Part shown: positions 53,479 through 62,124 of the stretch, one piece after another
How positions within the stretch are numbered: position 1 is the first letter of the stretch
Layout of the letters: each line of letters starts with the position of its first letter
Assembly (NCBI RefSeq): GCF_034653355.1
Contig: NZ_JAYEER010000001.1
Span: 1,426,001-1,490,000 of the forward strand
Reading direction: 5' to 3'
Source of the DNA: Nitrospirillum sp034653355
Lineage (GTDB): Bacteria > Pseudomonadota > Alphaproteobacteria > Azospirillales > Azospirillaceae
DNA length: 64,000 bases
The notes under the pieces: generated by a model
Seen by the model: the letters and a program-made list of their open reading frames with translations, nothing else
Told to the model about the DNA's origin: nothing
Database searches by the model: none
Translations under genes and position numbers: made by a program

Positions 53479-53820
53479 ATGAGATCGCGTTGCCTGAAGG
53501 TCCTGCCTTTCGCCTGCTCGCTCAGTTTGGCAGCGACGGTTGCGTTGGCGGAGCCAACCAGCACCGTGCCGGGCCAGGTGCTGCAGGTGCGCCCTTATAT
53601 GAATCCAGACGATCCTTGCGCCTTTATCGTCGTCGACAACACGAGCTTGTGCGGCGTCAGCACTTTCAAGATCAGCTTGCGGGATAATGCCGGCCTGGCG
53701 GCTCTGAGCGTCGCCATCACCTCGATGACAACAGGTAAGCCGGTTACGCTGGAGGTGTCCAATGCCACCGGTTGCCAGGGCGCCAACAGCCTGCTCCAGT
53801 CCATCTATCTTCAGCGTTAG
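53479..53820 (+). CDS. Small secreted protein, relative of the one at 40467
   Basis: 113 residues, signal peptide up to about residue 25 (PFACSLSLAATVALA). The mature protein has three cysteines (DPCAF, SLCGV, TGCQG) and the C-terminal pattern AITSMTTGKPVTLEV ... SIYLQR, shared with the secreted protein of the low-GC cassette at 40467-40775. It lies beside a PIN-domain remnant in a stretch of mixed composition. A GAGG ribosome site precedes the ATG. Function unknown; the family seems to be small, exported and disulfide-bonded. Confidence 0.75.
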   Translation: MRSRCLKVLPFACSLSLAATVALAEPTSTVPGQVLQVRPYMNPDDPCAFIVVDNTSLCGVSTFKISLRDNAGLAALSVAITSMTTGKPVTLEVSNATGCQGANSLLQSIYLQR

Positions 53821-53855
53821 AGGTCATGGGCGGGTGCCCTGTTCGGCCATCGCCG

Positions 53856-55166
53856 TCACCCCTCCCAATCCCGTTCCAGCCGGCGGCTGGAGAGGATGAA
53901 GAACAGGGCGCTCAGCAGGTAGAAGCCGAGGCCGATCAGCATGGAATAGCGCAGGGCCTCCGGGCCGAAGCGGGGGGTCAGGAAGTCGGACAGGCGGCCG
54001 AAGAAAAAGATGCCGAAGCCGATGCCCACCAGATTATTGATGAACAGGAAGATGGCCGAGGCGGTGGCCCGCATGGCCGGCGGCACCACATGCTGCACGG
54101 CGGCGATGACGGGGCCCAGCCAGGCGAGGCCCAGGGCCAGCGGCAGGGTGCACAGCGCCGCCACCAGCCACAGCTCCTTGGCCAGGAAGCCCAGGGCGTA
54201 GAGCGGTACCGCCACCAGGAAGGCCACGGCCGGCACCAGCGGATAGGCGGCTTTGCACGCGCCGCCCAGCCGGTCGGCCAGGGCGCCGCCGGCCCAGATG
54301 CCCAGCGTGCCGGCCACCAGGCTGCCGACGCCCAGCAGCAGCGAGACGTCCTTCAGCGCCATGCCGTGCATGCGCGCCAGGAAGGCCGGCATCCAGAAGG
54401 CCAGGCCGTAGCCCAGGACGGAGCAGGAGGCGGCACCGGCCGACAGCAGCCAGAAGGACGGCTTGGTGCCCAGGGTGGCCAGCACGGCGCGCAATGGCAC
54501 CAGGGCGCCCGCGTTCTTCACGGCGTCGAACGCGCCGCGCACCGGCTCGCGCACCGTCAGCAGGAAGATCGGCGTCATGACCAGGCCGGCGATGCCACAG
54601 ACGGTGAAGGCCAGGCGCCAGTTCACGGCCGTGGCGATGTAGCCGCCCAGCAGGATGCCCAGGGCGCTGCCGAAGGGGATGCCGAAGGAATAGACGGCCA
54701 GGGCGCGGGCGCGCTGGTGCTTGGGGAAATAATCGCTGATCAGGGAATAGGCGGGGGCGACGCCGCCGGCCTCGCCGACGCCCACGCCCATGCGGCACAG
54801 GAACAGCTGCCAGAACAGGCCCACTTGGCCGGTCAGCGCGGTGAAACCGCTCCACAGCGCCAGCGACACCGCCATGATGCGTACCCGGCTCAGGCGATCG
54901 GCCAGGCGGGCGATGGGGATGGCGAGGAAGGTGTAGAACAGGGCGAAGGCCGGCCCGCCCAGCCAGCCCAACTGGGTATCGGTCAGGCCCAGCTCCGTCT
55001 TGATGGGCAGGGCCAGGATGCTGAGGATCTGCCGGTCCACGAAGTTCAGGGTGTAAACGACGAACAGCGCCGCCATCACCAGGGCGCGATATCCCGGCCG
55101 GGCCAAGGGCGGGGCCAGAGTCGGGGACGGCGGGGCGGCGGTCTCGGTCATCGTGCTCTCGCTCAT
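53856..55166 (-). CDS. MFS transporter, spinster-like
   Basis: 436 residues, about twelve transmembrane helices. ALFVVYTLNFVDRQILSIL and the loop motif RLADRLSRVRIM are typical of the spinster-related MFS group. GVGVGEAGGVAPAYSLISDYFP is another marker. The start at 55166 (MSESTMTET) has AGGA eight bases upstream. It is downstream of a TonB receptor and an alpha/beta hydrolase gene in the same direction, so it probably takes the compound released in the periplasm into the cytoplasm. Substrate unknown. Confidence 0.9.
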   Translation of the reverse strand: MSESTMTETAAPPSPTLAPPLARPGYRALVMAALFVVYTLNFVDRQILSILALPIKTELGLTDTQLGWLGGPAFALFYTFLAIPIARLADRLSRVRIMAVSLALWSGFTALTGQVGLFWQLFLCRMGVGVGEAGGVAPAYSLISDYFPKHQRARALAVYSFGIPFGSALGILLGGYIATAVNWRLAFTVCGIAGLVMTPIFLLTVREPVRGAFDAVKNAGALVPLRAVLATLGTKPSFWLLSAGAASCSVLGYGLAFWMPAFLARMHGMALKDVSLLLGVGSLVAGTLGIWAGGALADRLGGACKAAYPLVPAVAFLVAVPLYALGFLAKELWLVAALCTLPLALGLAWLGPVIAAVQHVVPPAMRATASAIFLFINNLVGIGFGIFFFGRLSDFLTPRFGPEALRYSMLIGLGFYLLSALFFILSSRRLERDWEG

Positions 55167-55206
55167 GGGCTGGTCCTGACTGGGGCTCTCTAACACAGGG
55201 GCGCGA

Positions 55207-55230
55207 GCGGATCCGCTGATCTGGATCCGC
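55207..55230 (-). terminator. Hairpin between the TonB receptor and MFS genes
   Basis: Perfect 8-bp stem GCGGATCC (55207-55214) / GGATCCGC (55223-55230). No T-run, so it is more likely a partial stop or processing site within the operon. Confidence 0.4.
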
Positions 55231-55244
55231 CCACCGGGCCTTTA

Positions 55245-57446
55245 TCAGAAATGCAGGCCGATCGTGCCGGTGATGGTGCGCGGCGGGCCATAATAGGCGG
55301 TGAAGGAATTGGCATAGGTGGCGCCGCCGAAGGGGTAGCCGCCCACGCGGTACCGCTCATCGGTCAAATTCTTCGCATGCAGGCCCACCTGCCAATGGTC
55401 GTCGGCGGAGGTCCAGATGAAGTTCAGGTCCAGCAAGGTGTAGCCCGGCTGGTCCAGGATGCTGGCGGTGTCGTACAGCTGGGTGAAGCTGCGATACGAC
55501 ACGCTGGCGGAGGAGTTCAGGGTGCTCTTGTCGTCGAACGGCAGCAGGTAGGACAGGGTGAAGCCCGTGGTCCATTTGGGCGTGTTCTGGAAGCCGCGGG
55601 TGTTGGCCACGTCAACATACTGTCGGCGGGTCAGGTCGTACGACAGGAACTTGTCGAACTGCGCCAGGGTATACCCGACATTGGCCTGGGCGGTCAGCTG
55701 GTGGGTCAGCTTGGCCATGGCCTCGAACTCCAGGCCATAGATGTGGCTGGCGCCAGCGTTGTCGACGAAGCTGGCGATGCCGGTGCTGGTGGGCACCTGG
55801 GTCGTCACCTGCTGGCCGGAATAGTCGGCGTAGAAGCCGGCCAGGTTCAGGGTCAGGCGCCGGTCCAGATAATCGCCCTTCAGGCCCACCTCATAGCTGT
55901 CGACCGTCTCGGGGTTGTAGCCCTTGACCGTGTCGGGCGTCAGCACGGCGTCGCCGCGCATGTCGAAGCCGCCGGACTTGAAGCCCTTGGAGTAGGAGAC
56001 GTAGCCCGTCACGTCCGGCGTCAGCTTGTAGCTGACGCTGGCGCGCGGGGTGAATTCGCCGAAGCCGCGGTCGTTGGTGTAGTTGGTGCGGATGGAGAAG
56101 GGCGCCTGCTGCTTGCCGCCGAACATGGGACTGCGGAGGCCCAGATAATAGGCGCGATAGACGCTGCCGGTCTTGTCGTCGTTGGTGTAGCGGCCGCCCA
56201 GCGAGATCTTGAGGTCGTCGGTGATGTCGTAGCTGAGGTCGGTGAAGCCGGCGATGCTCTTGGTCTTGACCGATCCCGACGTCAGGATGCTGAGGCCCAG
56301 GTTCTGCACATCGGTGTCGAAGGCGCCGGCGGCGGTCGCGTCCATGTAATAGATGCCGGCCACACCCTGCAGCCGCTCGCCGGTGTAGACCGCCTGCACT
56401 TCCTGGCTGAACTGGTGGTCCTTGTACTGGGCCGGCACGTCCAGATAGGGCTGGAGCAGGTTGTCGAAGTCGATATTGGTCTGGGTGTAGCCGTCGCGAT
56501 AAGCGCTGATGGCCTTCAGCAGCCACTGGTCGGACAATTGCCATTCCGCCGTCAGCGACAGTCCCCGGTTGGTCACGAAGTTATGGTCGCCCACGCCGGC
56601 CAGGGTGTCGTAATCGTCGGGCAAGGGCGCGGCCCCGCTGGGCGTCGCCGTCTCGCGATGGCCATTCTTGGCATTGGAATTGTCATTGGTCTGGTCCGCC
56701 GCGAGCTTGATGGTGAACTTTTCGGTCGGCTTGAATTCCGCGCTGATGCGGCCGGCCACCACGTCCTTATTGTACTGGTCGGCGCCGGTGTACAGGTTGT
56801 GGCCGTAGCCATCGTGGCGGTAGATGGCCACGGCGCCGCCGATGGCGAACTTCTCGCTGAGCGGCGTGCTGCCGGACAGGATGACGTTGTGCTCGTTATA
56901 GCTGCCGATCTCCACCCGGGCGTTGGCCGTGGGCTGGTCGGTCATGTCACGGGTCACGTACTTGATGGCGCCGCCGATGGTGTTGCGGCCGTACAGCGTG
57001 CCCTGCGGCCCGCGCAGCACCTCGATACGGCTGACATCATAAATGTCCAGCACGGCACCCTGTGGCCGGGCGATGTAGACATCGTCGACATACAGGCCCA
57101 CGCCGGGCTCGAAGCCCCACAGCGGGTCCTGCTGGCCCACGCCGCGGATGAAGGCGATGAGGGTGGAGTTGGAGCCGCGCGCCACCTGCACCGTGGTGTT
57201 GGGCGACTTGTATTCCACGTCGGTCAGGTTGACGGAGCCCTGGGCCTGCAACTGGTCGGCGGAGATGGCGGTGACCGCCACCGGCACGTCCTTCAGGTTT
57301 TCCGCCCGGCGGCGGGCCGTCACCACCACCTCTTGCAGCACGTCGCTGTCGGTGGCGGGGTCGGCGGCCTGTTGCGCCCACGCCACATCCCCCAGCACCA
57401 GACCCGCGACCGAAACGCCTAACAACCAGCGTGCAGCCTTGCTCAT
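55245..57446 (-). CDS. TonB-dependent receptor
   Basis: 733 residues. Signal peptide MSKAARWLLGVSVAGLVLGDVAWA, TonB-box/plug start LQEVVVTARRRAENLKDVPV, plug motif IEVLRGPQGTLYGRNTIGG, and a 22-strand barrel ending in a terminal Phe (TGTIGLHF). The start at 57446 has GGGAGGG upstream. It is intact, unlike the receptor at 6199. It sits between the hydrolase and MFS genes and should import the compound handled by this module. Related receptors in sphingomonad-like catabolic clusters take up large hydrophobic molecules, but this is inference. Confidence 0.93.
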   Translation of the reverse strand: MSKAARWLLGVSVAGLVLGDVAWAQQAADPATDSDVLQEVVVTARRRAENLKDVPVAVTAISADQLQAQGSVNLTDVEYKSPNTTVQVARGSNSTLIAFIRGVGQQDPLWGFEPGVGLYVDDVYIARPQGAVLDIYDVSRIEVLRGPQGTLYGRNTIGGAIKYVTRDMTDQPTANARVEIGSYNEHNVILSGSTPLSEKFAIGGAVAIYRHDGYGHNLYTGADQYNKDVVAGRISAEFKPTEKFTIKLAADQTNDNSNAKNGHRETATPSGAAPLPDDYDTLAGVGDHNFVTNRGLSLTAEWQLSDQWLLKAISAYRDGYTQTNIDFDNLLQPYLDVPAQYKDHQFSQEVQAVYTGERLQGVAGIYYMDATAAGAFDTDVQNLGLSILTSGSVKTKSIAGFTDLSYDITDDLKISLGGRYTNDDKTGSVYRAYYLGLRSPMFGGKQQAPFSIRTNYTNDRGFGEFTPRASVSYKLTPDVTGYVSYSKGFKSGGFDMRGDAVLTPDTVKGYNPETVDSYEVGLKGDYLDRRLTLNLAGFYADYSGQQVTTQVPTSTGIASFVDNAGASHIYGLEFEAMAKLTHQLTAQANVGYTLAQFDKFLSYDLTRRQYVDVANTRGFQNTPKWTTGFTLSYLLPFDDKSTLNSSASVSYRSFTQLYDTASILDQPGYTLLDLNFIWTSADDHWQVGLHAKNLTDERYRVGGYPFGGATYANSFTAYYGPPRTITGTIGLHF

Positions 57447-57522
57447 TCCCTTTGCCCTCCCGTCCATGGCCCTGTTCATGGGCCCGTTCTTTCGTCCGTT
57501 GATCGCCGTTCCCCCCAACCCC

Positions 57523-58383
57523 TCAGGGCGGCAGGCCGGCGGCGAAGCCGGTGATGATCTCGTTGAAGCGCTGCGGCTCCTCCAGATGCGGCGCATGGCC
57601 GGAGGCGGCGAAGGTGACCTGTCGTGCCTGGGGCAGGGCTGTCGCCAGCCAATCGGCCGTGCCAGCGGGGTAGAGCTGACTCAGGGCGCCGCGCAGGATC
57701 AGCGTGGGCAGGCCCAGCCGTCCCAGCTCCGCCCGGAAATCCTGGGCGAGCAGATCCAGCCACAGGGCGGCCATGGCTTCGGCATCGCATCGCGCGATCT
57801 CTCCCTCCACCCAGCGGCGCAGGTCGGTGTGCAGGCTGCCGGCGGCGAAGATGCGCCGGGCGATGCGGGGGGCGAAGGCCGCCCAGTCGGTGGCCAGCAT
57901 CCTCGCCGCCTGGGGGCCGCGCGCCTGGACGGCGCCGCGCAGGCCCCAGGGCCAGCCGGCGTCGTTGCACAGGCGCGGGCTCATATCCACCACCACCAGG
58001 CCGGCCACCCGCTCCTGGGCGCCGTCCAGCAGAGCGCGCCATGCCACCATGGCCCCCATGGACCAGCCGACCAGCAGGGCGCCCCGCAGGTCCAGGGCGT
58101 TCAGCAGGGCACGCAGCGCATCCGCCTGGTCCCGCACAGTGGGGTGGGGCGCTGGGGTGGCGCCATGGCCGGGCAGGTCGGGCGCCAGCACCTGGAACGA
58201 GGCGGCCAGGTCTGTGACCTGGGGTGCGAAGAAGCCGCCATGGGTGGCCCAGCCGTGCAGCAGCACCAAAGGGCGGCCCTTGCCAGCCAGACGATAGGCC
58301 ATCAGGCCGCCGTCAGCCGGTATCAGCGGGCGTGAGTCTTCCCCGCGTGGCCGGGTCCCGGCATGTCGCCCCAGTTCGTGCAT
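57523..58383 (-). CDS. Alpha/beta hydrolase, BioH/esterase-like
   Basis: 286 residues with the alpha/beta-hydrolase fold: VLLHGWATHGG (oxyanion region), nucleophile elbow GWSMGAMVAW, and the catalytic His in ASGHAPHLEEP. No signal peptide, so cytosolic. Enzymes of this type split esters or activated carboxylic acids. A shorter start at 58302 (MAYRLAGKG) is possible. First gene of the minus-strand set hydrolase-receptor-MFS and divergent from the TetR gene, so it is probably repressed by that TetR. Confidence 0.88.
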   Translation of the reverse strand: MHELGRHAGTRPRGEDSRPLIPADGGLMAYRLAGKGRPLVLLHGWATHGGFFAPQVTDLAASFQVLAPDLPGHGATPAPHPTVRDQADALRALLNALDLRGALLVGWSMGAMVAWRALLDGAQERVAGLVVVDMSPRLCNDAGWPWGLRGAVQARGPQAARMLATDWAAFAPRIARRIFAAGSLHTDLRRWVEGEIARCDAEAMAALWLDLLAQDFRAELGRLGLPTLILRGALSQLYPAGTADWLATALPQARQVTFAASGHAPHLEEPQRFNEIITGFAAGLPP

Positions 58384-58467
58384 CGGTGTTTTCCGCGCTT
58401 CGTGGTATCCACCGACGGTGGCGTCGGCGGATCATCCTCCCGCCGTCATGCTTGCCGTAAGATGAAA

Positions 58468-58478
58468 GTTGAGTCAAC
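58468..58478. promoter_or_regulatory. Palindrome in the divergent TetR-hydrolase spacer
   Basis: GTTGA G TCAAC, within the 132-bp region between the divergent starts (58384-58515). TTGA and TCAA half-sites recur just downstream (TTCAA at 58480-58484). It is a candidate operator for the TetR protein encoded at 58516. Confidence 0.5.
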
Positions 58479-58515
58479 GTTCAAGTTCTGAAAAGCGAGA
58501 GAGGGAGATTGGGGC

Positions 58516-59217
58516 ATGGCGCGTTCACCCGAGGCGGCGAAGCGGGCTGCCGGCGATGGCGAAACCGATGCCATGACGCAGGGCGGCGTGGGCGAGGGGC
58601 CTGAGACCGAGGCGGCGCCTGGTGAATCGGCCGCCGACAAGACACCGCGTACCGAGCGGGGCAAGCGTACCCTGCGCAAGCTGCTGGATGCCGCCGCCCT
58701 GGAATTTGGTGAGCGCGGCTTCCACGAGGCATCGGTCAGCGGCATCACCCAGCGCGCCGCCGTGGCTCTGGGCACCTTCTACACCTACTTCGACAGCAAG
58801 GAATTGTTGTTCCGGGCGCTGGTGGAGGATATGGGCGCGCTGACCCGCCGCTGGATCGCGGAGCGGGTGGCCCACGCGCCCGACCGCTTGACGGCGGAAC
58901 GCCTGGGCCTGGAGGCGTTCATCGAGTTCGTGCGCGCCCACCGCAACCTCTACCGCATCGTGATGGAGGCGCAGTTCGTTGCCGAGGATGCCTACCGGCG
59001 CTACTATCAGGTGTTCGCCGACGGCTATATCAATAATTTGGAGTCGGCCAAGAAACGGGGGGAAATCCGCCAGGGCGACGTGGAGGTGCGGGCTTGGGCC
59101 TTGATCGGCGTCAGCGTCTTCATCGGCCAGCGCTACGCCGTCTGGGGCGATGACCGTCCGGCGGCGGAGGTCGCGGCGGAGGCGGCCGACTTCATCGCCC
59201 GAGGTTTGAAGCCCTGA
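58516..59217 (+). CDS. TetR family transcriptional regulator
   Basis: 233 residues. A 50-residue polar N-terminal extension (AKRAAGDGETDAMTQGG) precedes the TetR helix-turn-helix (RGFHEASVSGITQRAAVALGTFYTYFDSKELLF); the C-terminal domain (HRNLYRIVMEAQFVAEDAYR) is of the type that binds acyl-CoA or hydrophobic ligands. It is divergent from the hydrolase-receptor-MFS genes and upstream of an acyl-CoA ligase gene, so it is the likely local repressor responding to a CoA ester. The start at 58516 follows GAGGGAG. Confidence 0.9.
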   Translation: MARSPEAAKRAAGDGETDAMTQGGVGEGPETEAAPGESAADKTPRTERGKRTLRKLLDAAALEFGERGFHEASVSGITQRAAVALGTFYTYFDSKELLFRALVEDMGALTRRWIAERVAHAPDRLTAERLGLEAFIEFVRAHRNLYRIVMEAQFVAEDAYRRYYQVFADGYINNLESAKKRGEIRQGDVEVRAWALIGVSVFIGQRYAVWGDDRPAAEVAAEAADFIARGLKP

Positions 59218-59247
59218 CTTTGAAGGCCGTTGCGTAACCGGAACAGG

Positions 59248-60777
59248 ATGGAAGGGGGCTATCGGCGCCTGATCATGTGGGATCTGTTCGACCTGACGGC
59301 GCAACGCGCCCGGCTGTCGCCGGACCGCAAGGCCCTGGTGGACCTGACCACCGGCGGGGTTCTGACCTACGCCGATCTGGACGACCGCGCCGCCCGTGTG
59401 GCCAGCTTGTTGGCCGCCCTGGGCGCTGGGCCCAGCGACCGGGTGGCGGTGCTGTGCCGCAACCGGCCGGACTTCTTCGTGCTGCTGTTCGCCTGCGCCA
59501 AGCTGGGCAGCCTGCTGGTGCCGCTGAACTGGCGCATGCCGGCGGCGGAACTGGCCCATGTCCTGGCGGATTGCCAGCCCCGGCTGCTGTTCCATGGGGG
59601 TGAGGACAGGGGGACGGCCCGGGCCTTGACCAGCGGGCTTGTCCTGGTCGACCTGGACGATGGTTTCCAGGGCCAAGTGGCGGCCCAGTCGCCACTGGCG
59701 TCGCGCGAGGTCTGGCCGGCCGACGATACCTGGTATCTGCTCTACACCTCCGGCACCACCGGCGAACCCAAGGCCGTGCTTTACACCTACGGCATGGCCA
59801 TGGCGAATTACGTCAACCTGCGTCAGGGCGTGGATCTGTCGGAAAATGACCGCACCCTGAACTACTTGCCCCTGTTCCATACCGCCGGCATCAATCTGCA
59901 CACCCTGCCGCTGCTGATGGCCGGGGGCGAGGTGCTGGTGCAGGCGGGCTTCGACGCCGGCACCGTGCTGGACCTGATCGCCCAAGGCCGCATCACCACC
60001 TTCTTCGGTGTACCCACCGTTTATCGCCAGTTGGCCTTGCATCCCCGTTTCAAGGACACCGACCTTGGCACCGTGCGGCGCTGGGCCTGCGGCGGAGCGC
60101 CGTTGGAGGACGCGCTGGCCCGCCGCTTCATTGAGCGCGGCGCCCGTGTGTGCAATGGCATGGGCATGACGGAGACGGGGCCCACCTTGTTCCTGAACGA
60201 CCCTACCGGCGCCGCCACCAAGGTGGGATCCATCGGTAAGCCGCAAATCCTCTGCCGCGTGCGCGTGGTGGACGGGGCGGGGCGGGACGTGCCTGACGGG
60301 CAGGTGGGGGAGGTTTGGGTCAAGGGCGCCGCCGTCACCCCCGGCTATTGGCGCCAACCGGCGGCGACGGCCGCCGCCTTCTCTCCTGACGGCTGGCTGC
60401 GCACCGGCGACCTCGTGCGCCAGGACGCCGACGGCTATTACTATCCCGCCGGCCGGCTGAAGGAGATGTTCATCTCGGGCGGGGAGAACGTCTATCCGGT
60501 GGAGGTGGAGAACGCCTTGCTGCGCCATCCCGGCGTGCTGGAGGTGGCGGTGGTCGCCGTGCCCGACCCGGTGTGGGGAGAGGTGGGCCACGCCCATGTC
60601 CGCGCCCAGCCCGGCACCGACATCGACGGTTTGGCCCGGCATTGCCGTGGCCTTCTGGCCGGCTACAAGGTGCCGCGCCGGTTCGTGCTGGTGGATGATT
60701 TTCCCCGCACCGCCGCCGGCAAGATCCAGAAACATCGTCTGGTGGCGCCGCCGCCCGGCCTGGACCTGGCCTCGTGA
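59248..60777 (+). CDS. AMP-dependent acyl-CoA synthetase/ligase
   Basis: 509 residues of the adenylate-forming superfamily: the AMP-binding signature YTSGTTGEPKAV, NGMGMTETGP, the hinge/ATP motif GWLRTGDLVRQDADGYYYPAGRLKEM, and the C-terminal catalytic lysine in TAAGKIQKHRL. It activates a carboxylic acid as the CoA ester. The start at 59248 has GGAAC upstream; 59275 (MWDLFDL) is an alternative that fits the conserved core. Its stop overlaps the GTG start of the MaoC-like gene (GTGA). It belongs to the catabolic module with the hydrolase; acid substrate unknown. Confidence 0.92.
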   Translation: MEGGYRRLIMWDLFDLTAQRARLSPDRKALVDLTTGGVLTYADLDDRAARVASLLAALGAGPSDRVAVLCRNRPDFFVLLFACAKLGSLLVPLNWRMPAAELAHVLADCQPRLLFHGGEDRGTARALTSGLVLVDLDDGFQGQVAAQSPLASREVWPADDTWYLLYTSGTTGEPKAVLYTYGMAMANYVNLRQGVDLSENDRTLNYLPLFHTAGINLHTLPLLMAGGEVLVQAGFDAGTVLDLIAQGRITTFFGVPTVYRQLALHPRFKDTDLGTVRRWACGGAPLEDALARRFIERGARVCNGMGMTETGPTLFLNDPTGAATKVGSIGKPQILCRVRVVDGAGRDVPDGQVGEVWVKGAAVTPGYWRQPAATAAAFSPDGWLRTGDLVRQDADGYYYPAGRLKEMFISGGENVYPVEVENALLRHPGVLEVAVVAVPDPVWGEVGHAHVRAQPGTDIDGLARHCRGLLAGYKVPRRFVLVDDFPRTAAGKIQKHRLVAPPPGLDLAS

Positions 60778-61544
60778 TCCTCACCCGCACCCTGACCCAG
60801 GACGATTTCCGCGCCTTCGCCCGGCTGTCCGGCGACGACAACCCCATCCATGTGGACCCGGACCACGCGGCCCGTACCCGCTTCGGCCGTCCCGTGGCCC
60901 ATGGCGCCTTGCTGTGCGCCCTGCTGCGTGGCCTGGCCGCCGACGCGCAGCCCGGCCAGCCGCTGGCCCGCCTGGCTGTGACCTTCCCGGAGCCCGCGTA
61001 CGCGGACGAGGCGTTGACCTTCCGCGCCGATCCGCAAGACGGCGCCCAGGTGCGCCTGCTGGCCCAGCGGCGGGAGGACGGCCAGGTCGTGTGCGACGGG
61101 ATGGCGACCCTGGCGCCGCTGGGACCGGATGGGGACTGGCGCAAGCCGCCGCCGGGCGCCGCCGCCCACGTCACCCGTCTGTACGCCGACCAAGATCTGG
61201 CGCTTTATGAGCGCCTGACCGGCCATCGCCTGCGCGAGCCGCTGGTGCTGAGCCTCTTCTCCTTCCTGTTGGGCGTCCGCCTGCCGGGACCGGGCACCAA
61301 CTACCTGAAGCAAGACACGGTGTTCTGGCGCCGCGTGCCCTTGGATGCGGCGCTGTTCGCCACCGCGACCATCACCCGCCTGCGGCCCGAAAAGCGGCTG
61401 GTGGACCTGGCAACGGTCTGCCGCATTCATGACAGCGGGCGGGACGGCGATATCGTCGCCACCGGCCGCGCCCTGGTGCTGGCGCCGCACTGGACGCCGG
61501 AGGACTGGACCAGGCATGCCCAATTGGCCGCTTGCCAGACCTGA
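60774..61544 (+). CDS. MaoC-like double hot-dog dehydratase/hydratase
   Basis: 256 residues starting at GTG 60774, which overlaps the ligase stop by four bases. The first hot-dog domain has the MaoC signature FARLSGDDNPIHVDPDHAA and PVAHGALLCALL, with the Asp/His pair of enoyl-CoA hydratases. The second half (LYERLTGHRLREPLVLSL onward) looks like a second, non-catalytic hot-dog. It would hydrate an enoyl-CoA made after the ligase step, though no dehydrogenase gene is in the set. Confidence 0.82.
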   Translation: MILTRTLTQDDFRAFARLSGDDNPIHVDPDHAARTRFGRPVAHGALLCALLRGLAADAQPGQPLARLAVTFPEPAYADEALTFRADPQDGAQVRLLAQRREDGQVVCDGMATLAPLGPDGDWRKPPPGAAAHVTRLYADQDLALYERLTGHRLREPLVLSLFSFLLGVRLPGPGTNYLKQDTVFWRRVPLDAALFATATITRLRPEKRLVDLATVCRIHDSGRDGDIVATGRALVLAPHWTPEDWTRHAQLAACQT

Positions 61545-61760
61545 CGGTTGGGCGTATCCACAAGCCCGCCGGTGCTCGTGCCGGCACTGTTGCATCAGGA
61601 GCGGGGCCGGCGTCCCGCACCAACCTGCCAGCCCAGGCAAGGTGGTTTCCGCGTTTGCGCGGAGATGTGGCGGCCCCCGGTTTGCGGGCGGCGGCAACCA
61701 AGTGGGTCGCAGCGTATGGTCGCGTCATGCCGGGTCCGCTCCGTTTGGAGTGGACATTCC

Positions 61761-62123
61761 GTGCATATTCCCGCCGCTTTTCCGCTAAGCACGCCCGGTA
61801 CCGTTACGCAGGCGGAAGAAGATCCGCCGACACCGGCCCCGGTTCTGGGCACCGCGCCGGGCGTCACCAGCCATCCGGGGGACACCGTGCATCTACTGCG
61901 GGAAGAGCGCATGCCCCTCGCCAGCGTACCGGACTGTGTCGCCCGCACCTACGCCGTCGTCCACCGCCGTCACGGCGTGTACACCCATATCTACACGGTG
62001 CTGGAAAGCCGGCAGCATGTGCGCCGGGTGACCCATTTGCGGCGGGTCCTGGTCGGCGAACAACTGGCCGCCGCCCGCGCCTGGGTTCTGGCCGGCCGCC
62101 ATCTGGGACGCCTGGCCTTTTAA
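61761..62123 (+). CDS. Small hypothetical protein
   Basis: About 120 residues from GTG 61761, with GGAG upstream; the frame stays open further upstream (to 61548), but that part looks non-coding. The N-terminal half is Pro/Thr-rich, the C-terminal half basic and His/Arg-rich (YAVVHRRHGVYTHIYTVLES, RVTHLRRVLVGEQLAAARAWV). No family recognised. The stop lies next to the stop of the convergent double-TetR gene. Whether it is expressed is uncertain. Confidence 0.45.
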   Translation: MHIPAAFPLSTPGTVTQAEEDPPTPAPVLGTAPGVTSHPGDTVHLLREERMPLASVPDCVARTYAVVHRRHGVYTHIYTVLESRQHVRRVTHLRRVLVGEQLAAARAWVLAGRHLGRLAF

Positions 62124-62124
62124 G

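Noticed and set aside
55251..57422. Very long open frame (723 codons) on the plus strand across the TonB receptor gene
   Set aside because: Antisense shadow typical of high-GC DNA: composition dominated by Gly/Val/Ala/His/Gln with no motif, while the minus strand encodes a complete receptor.
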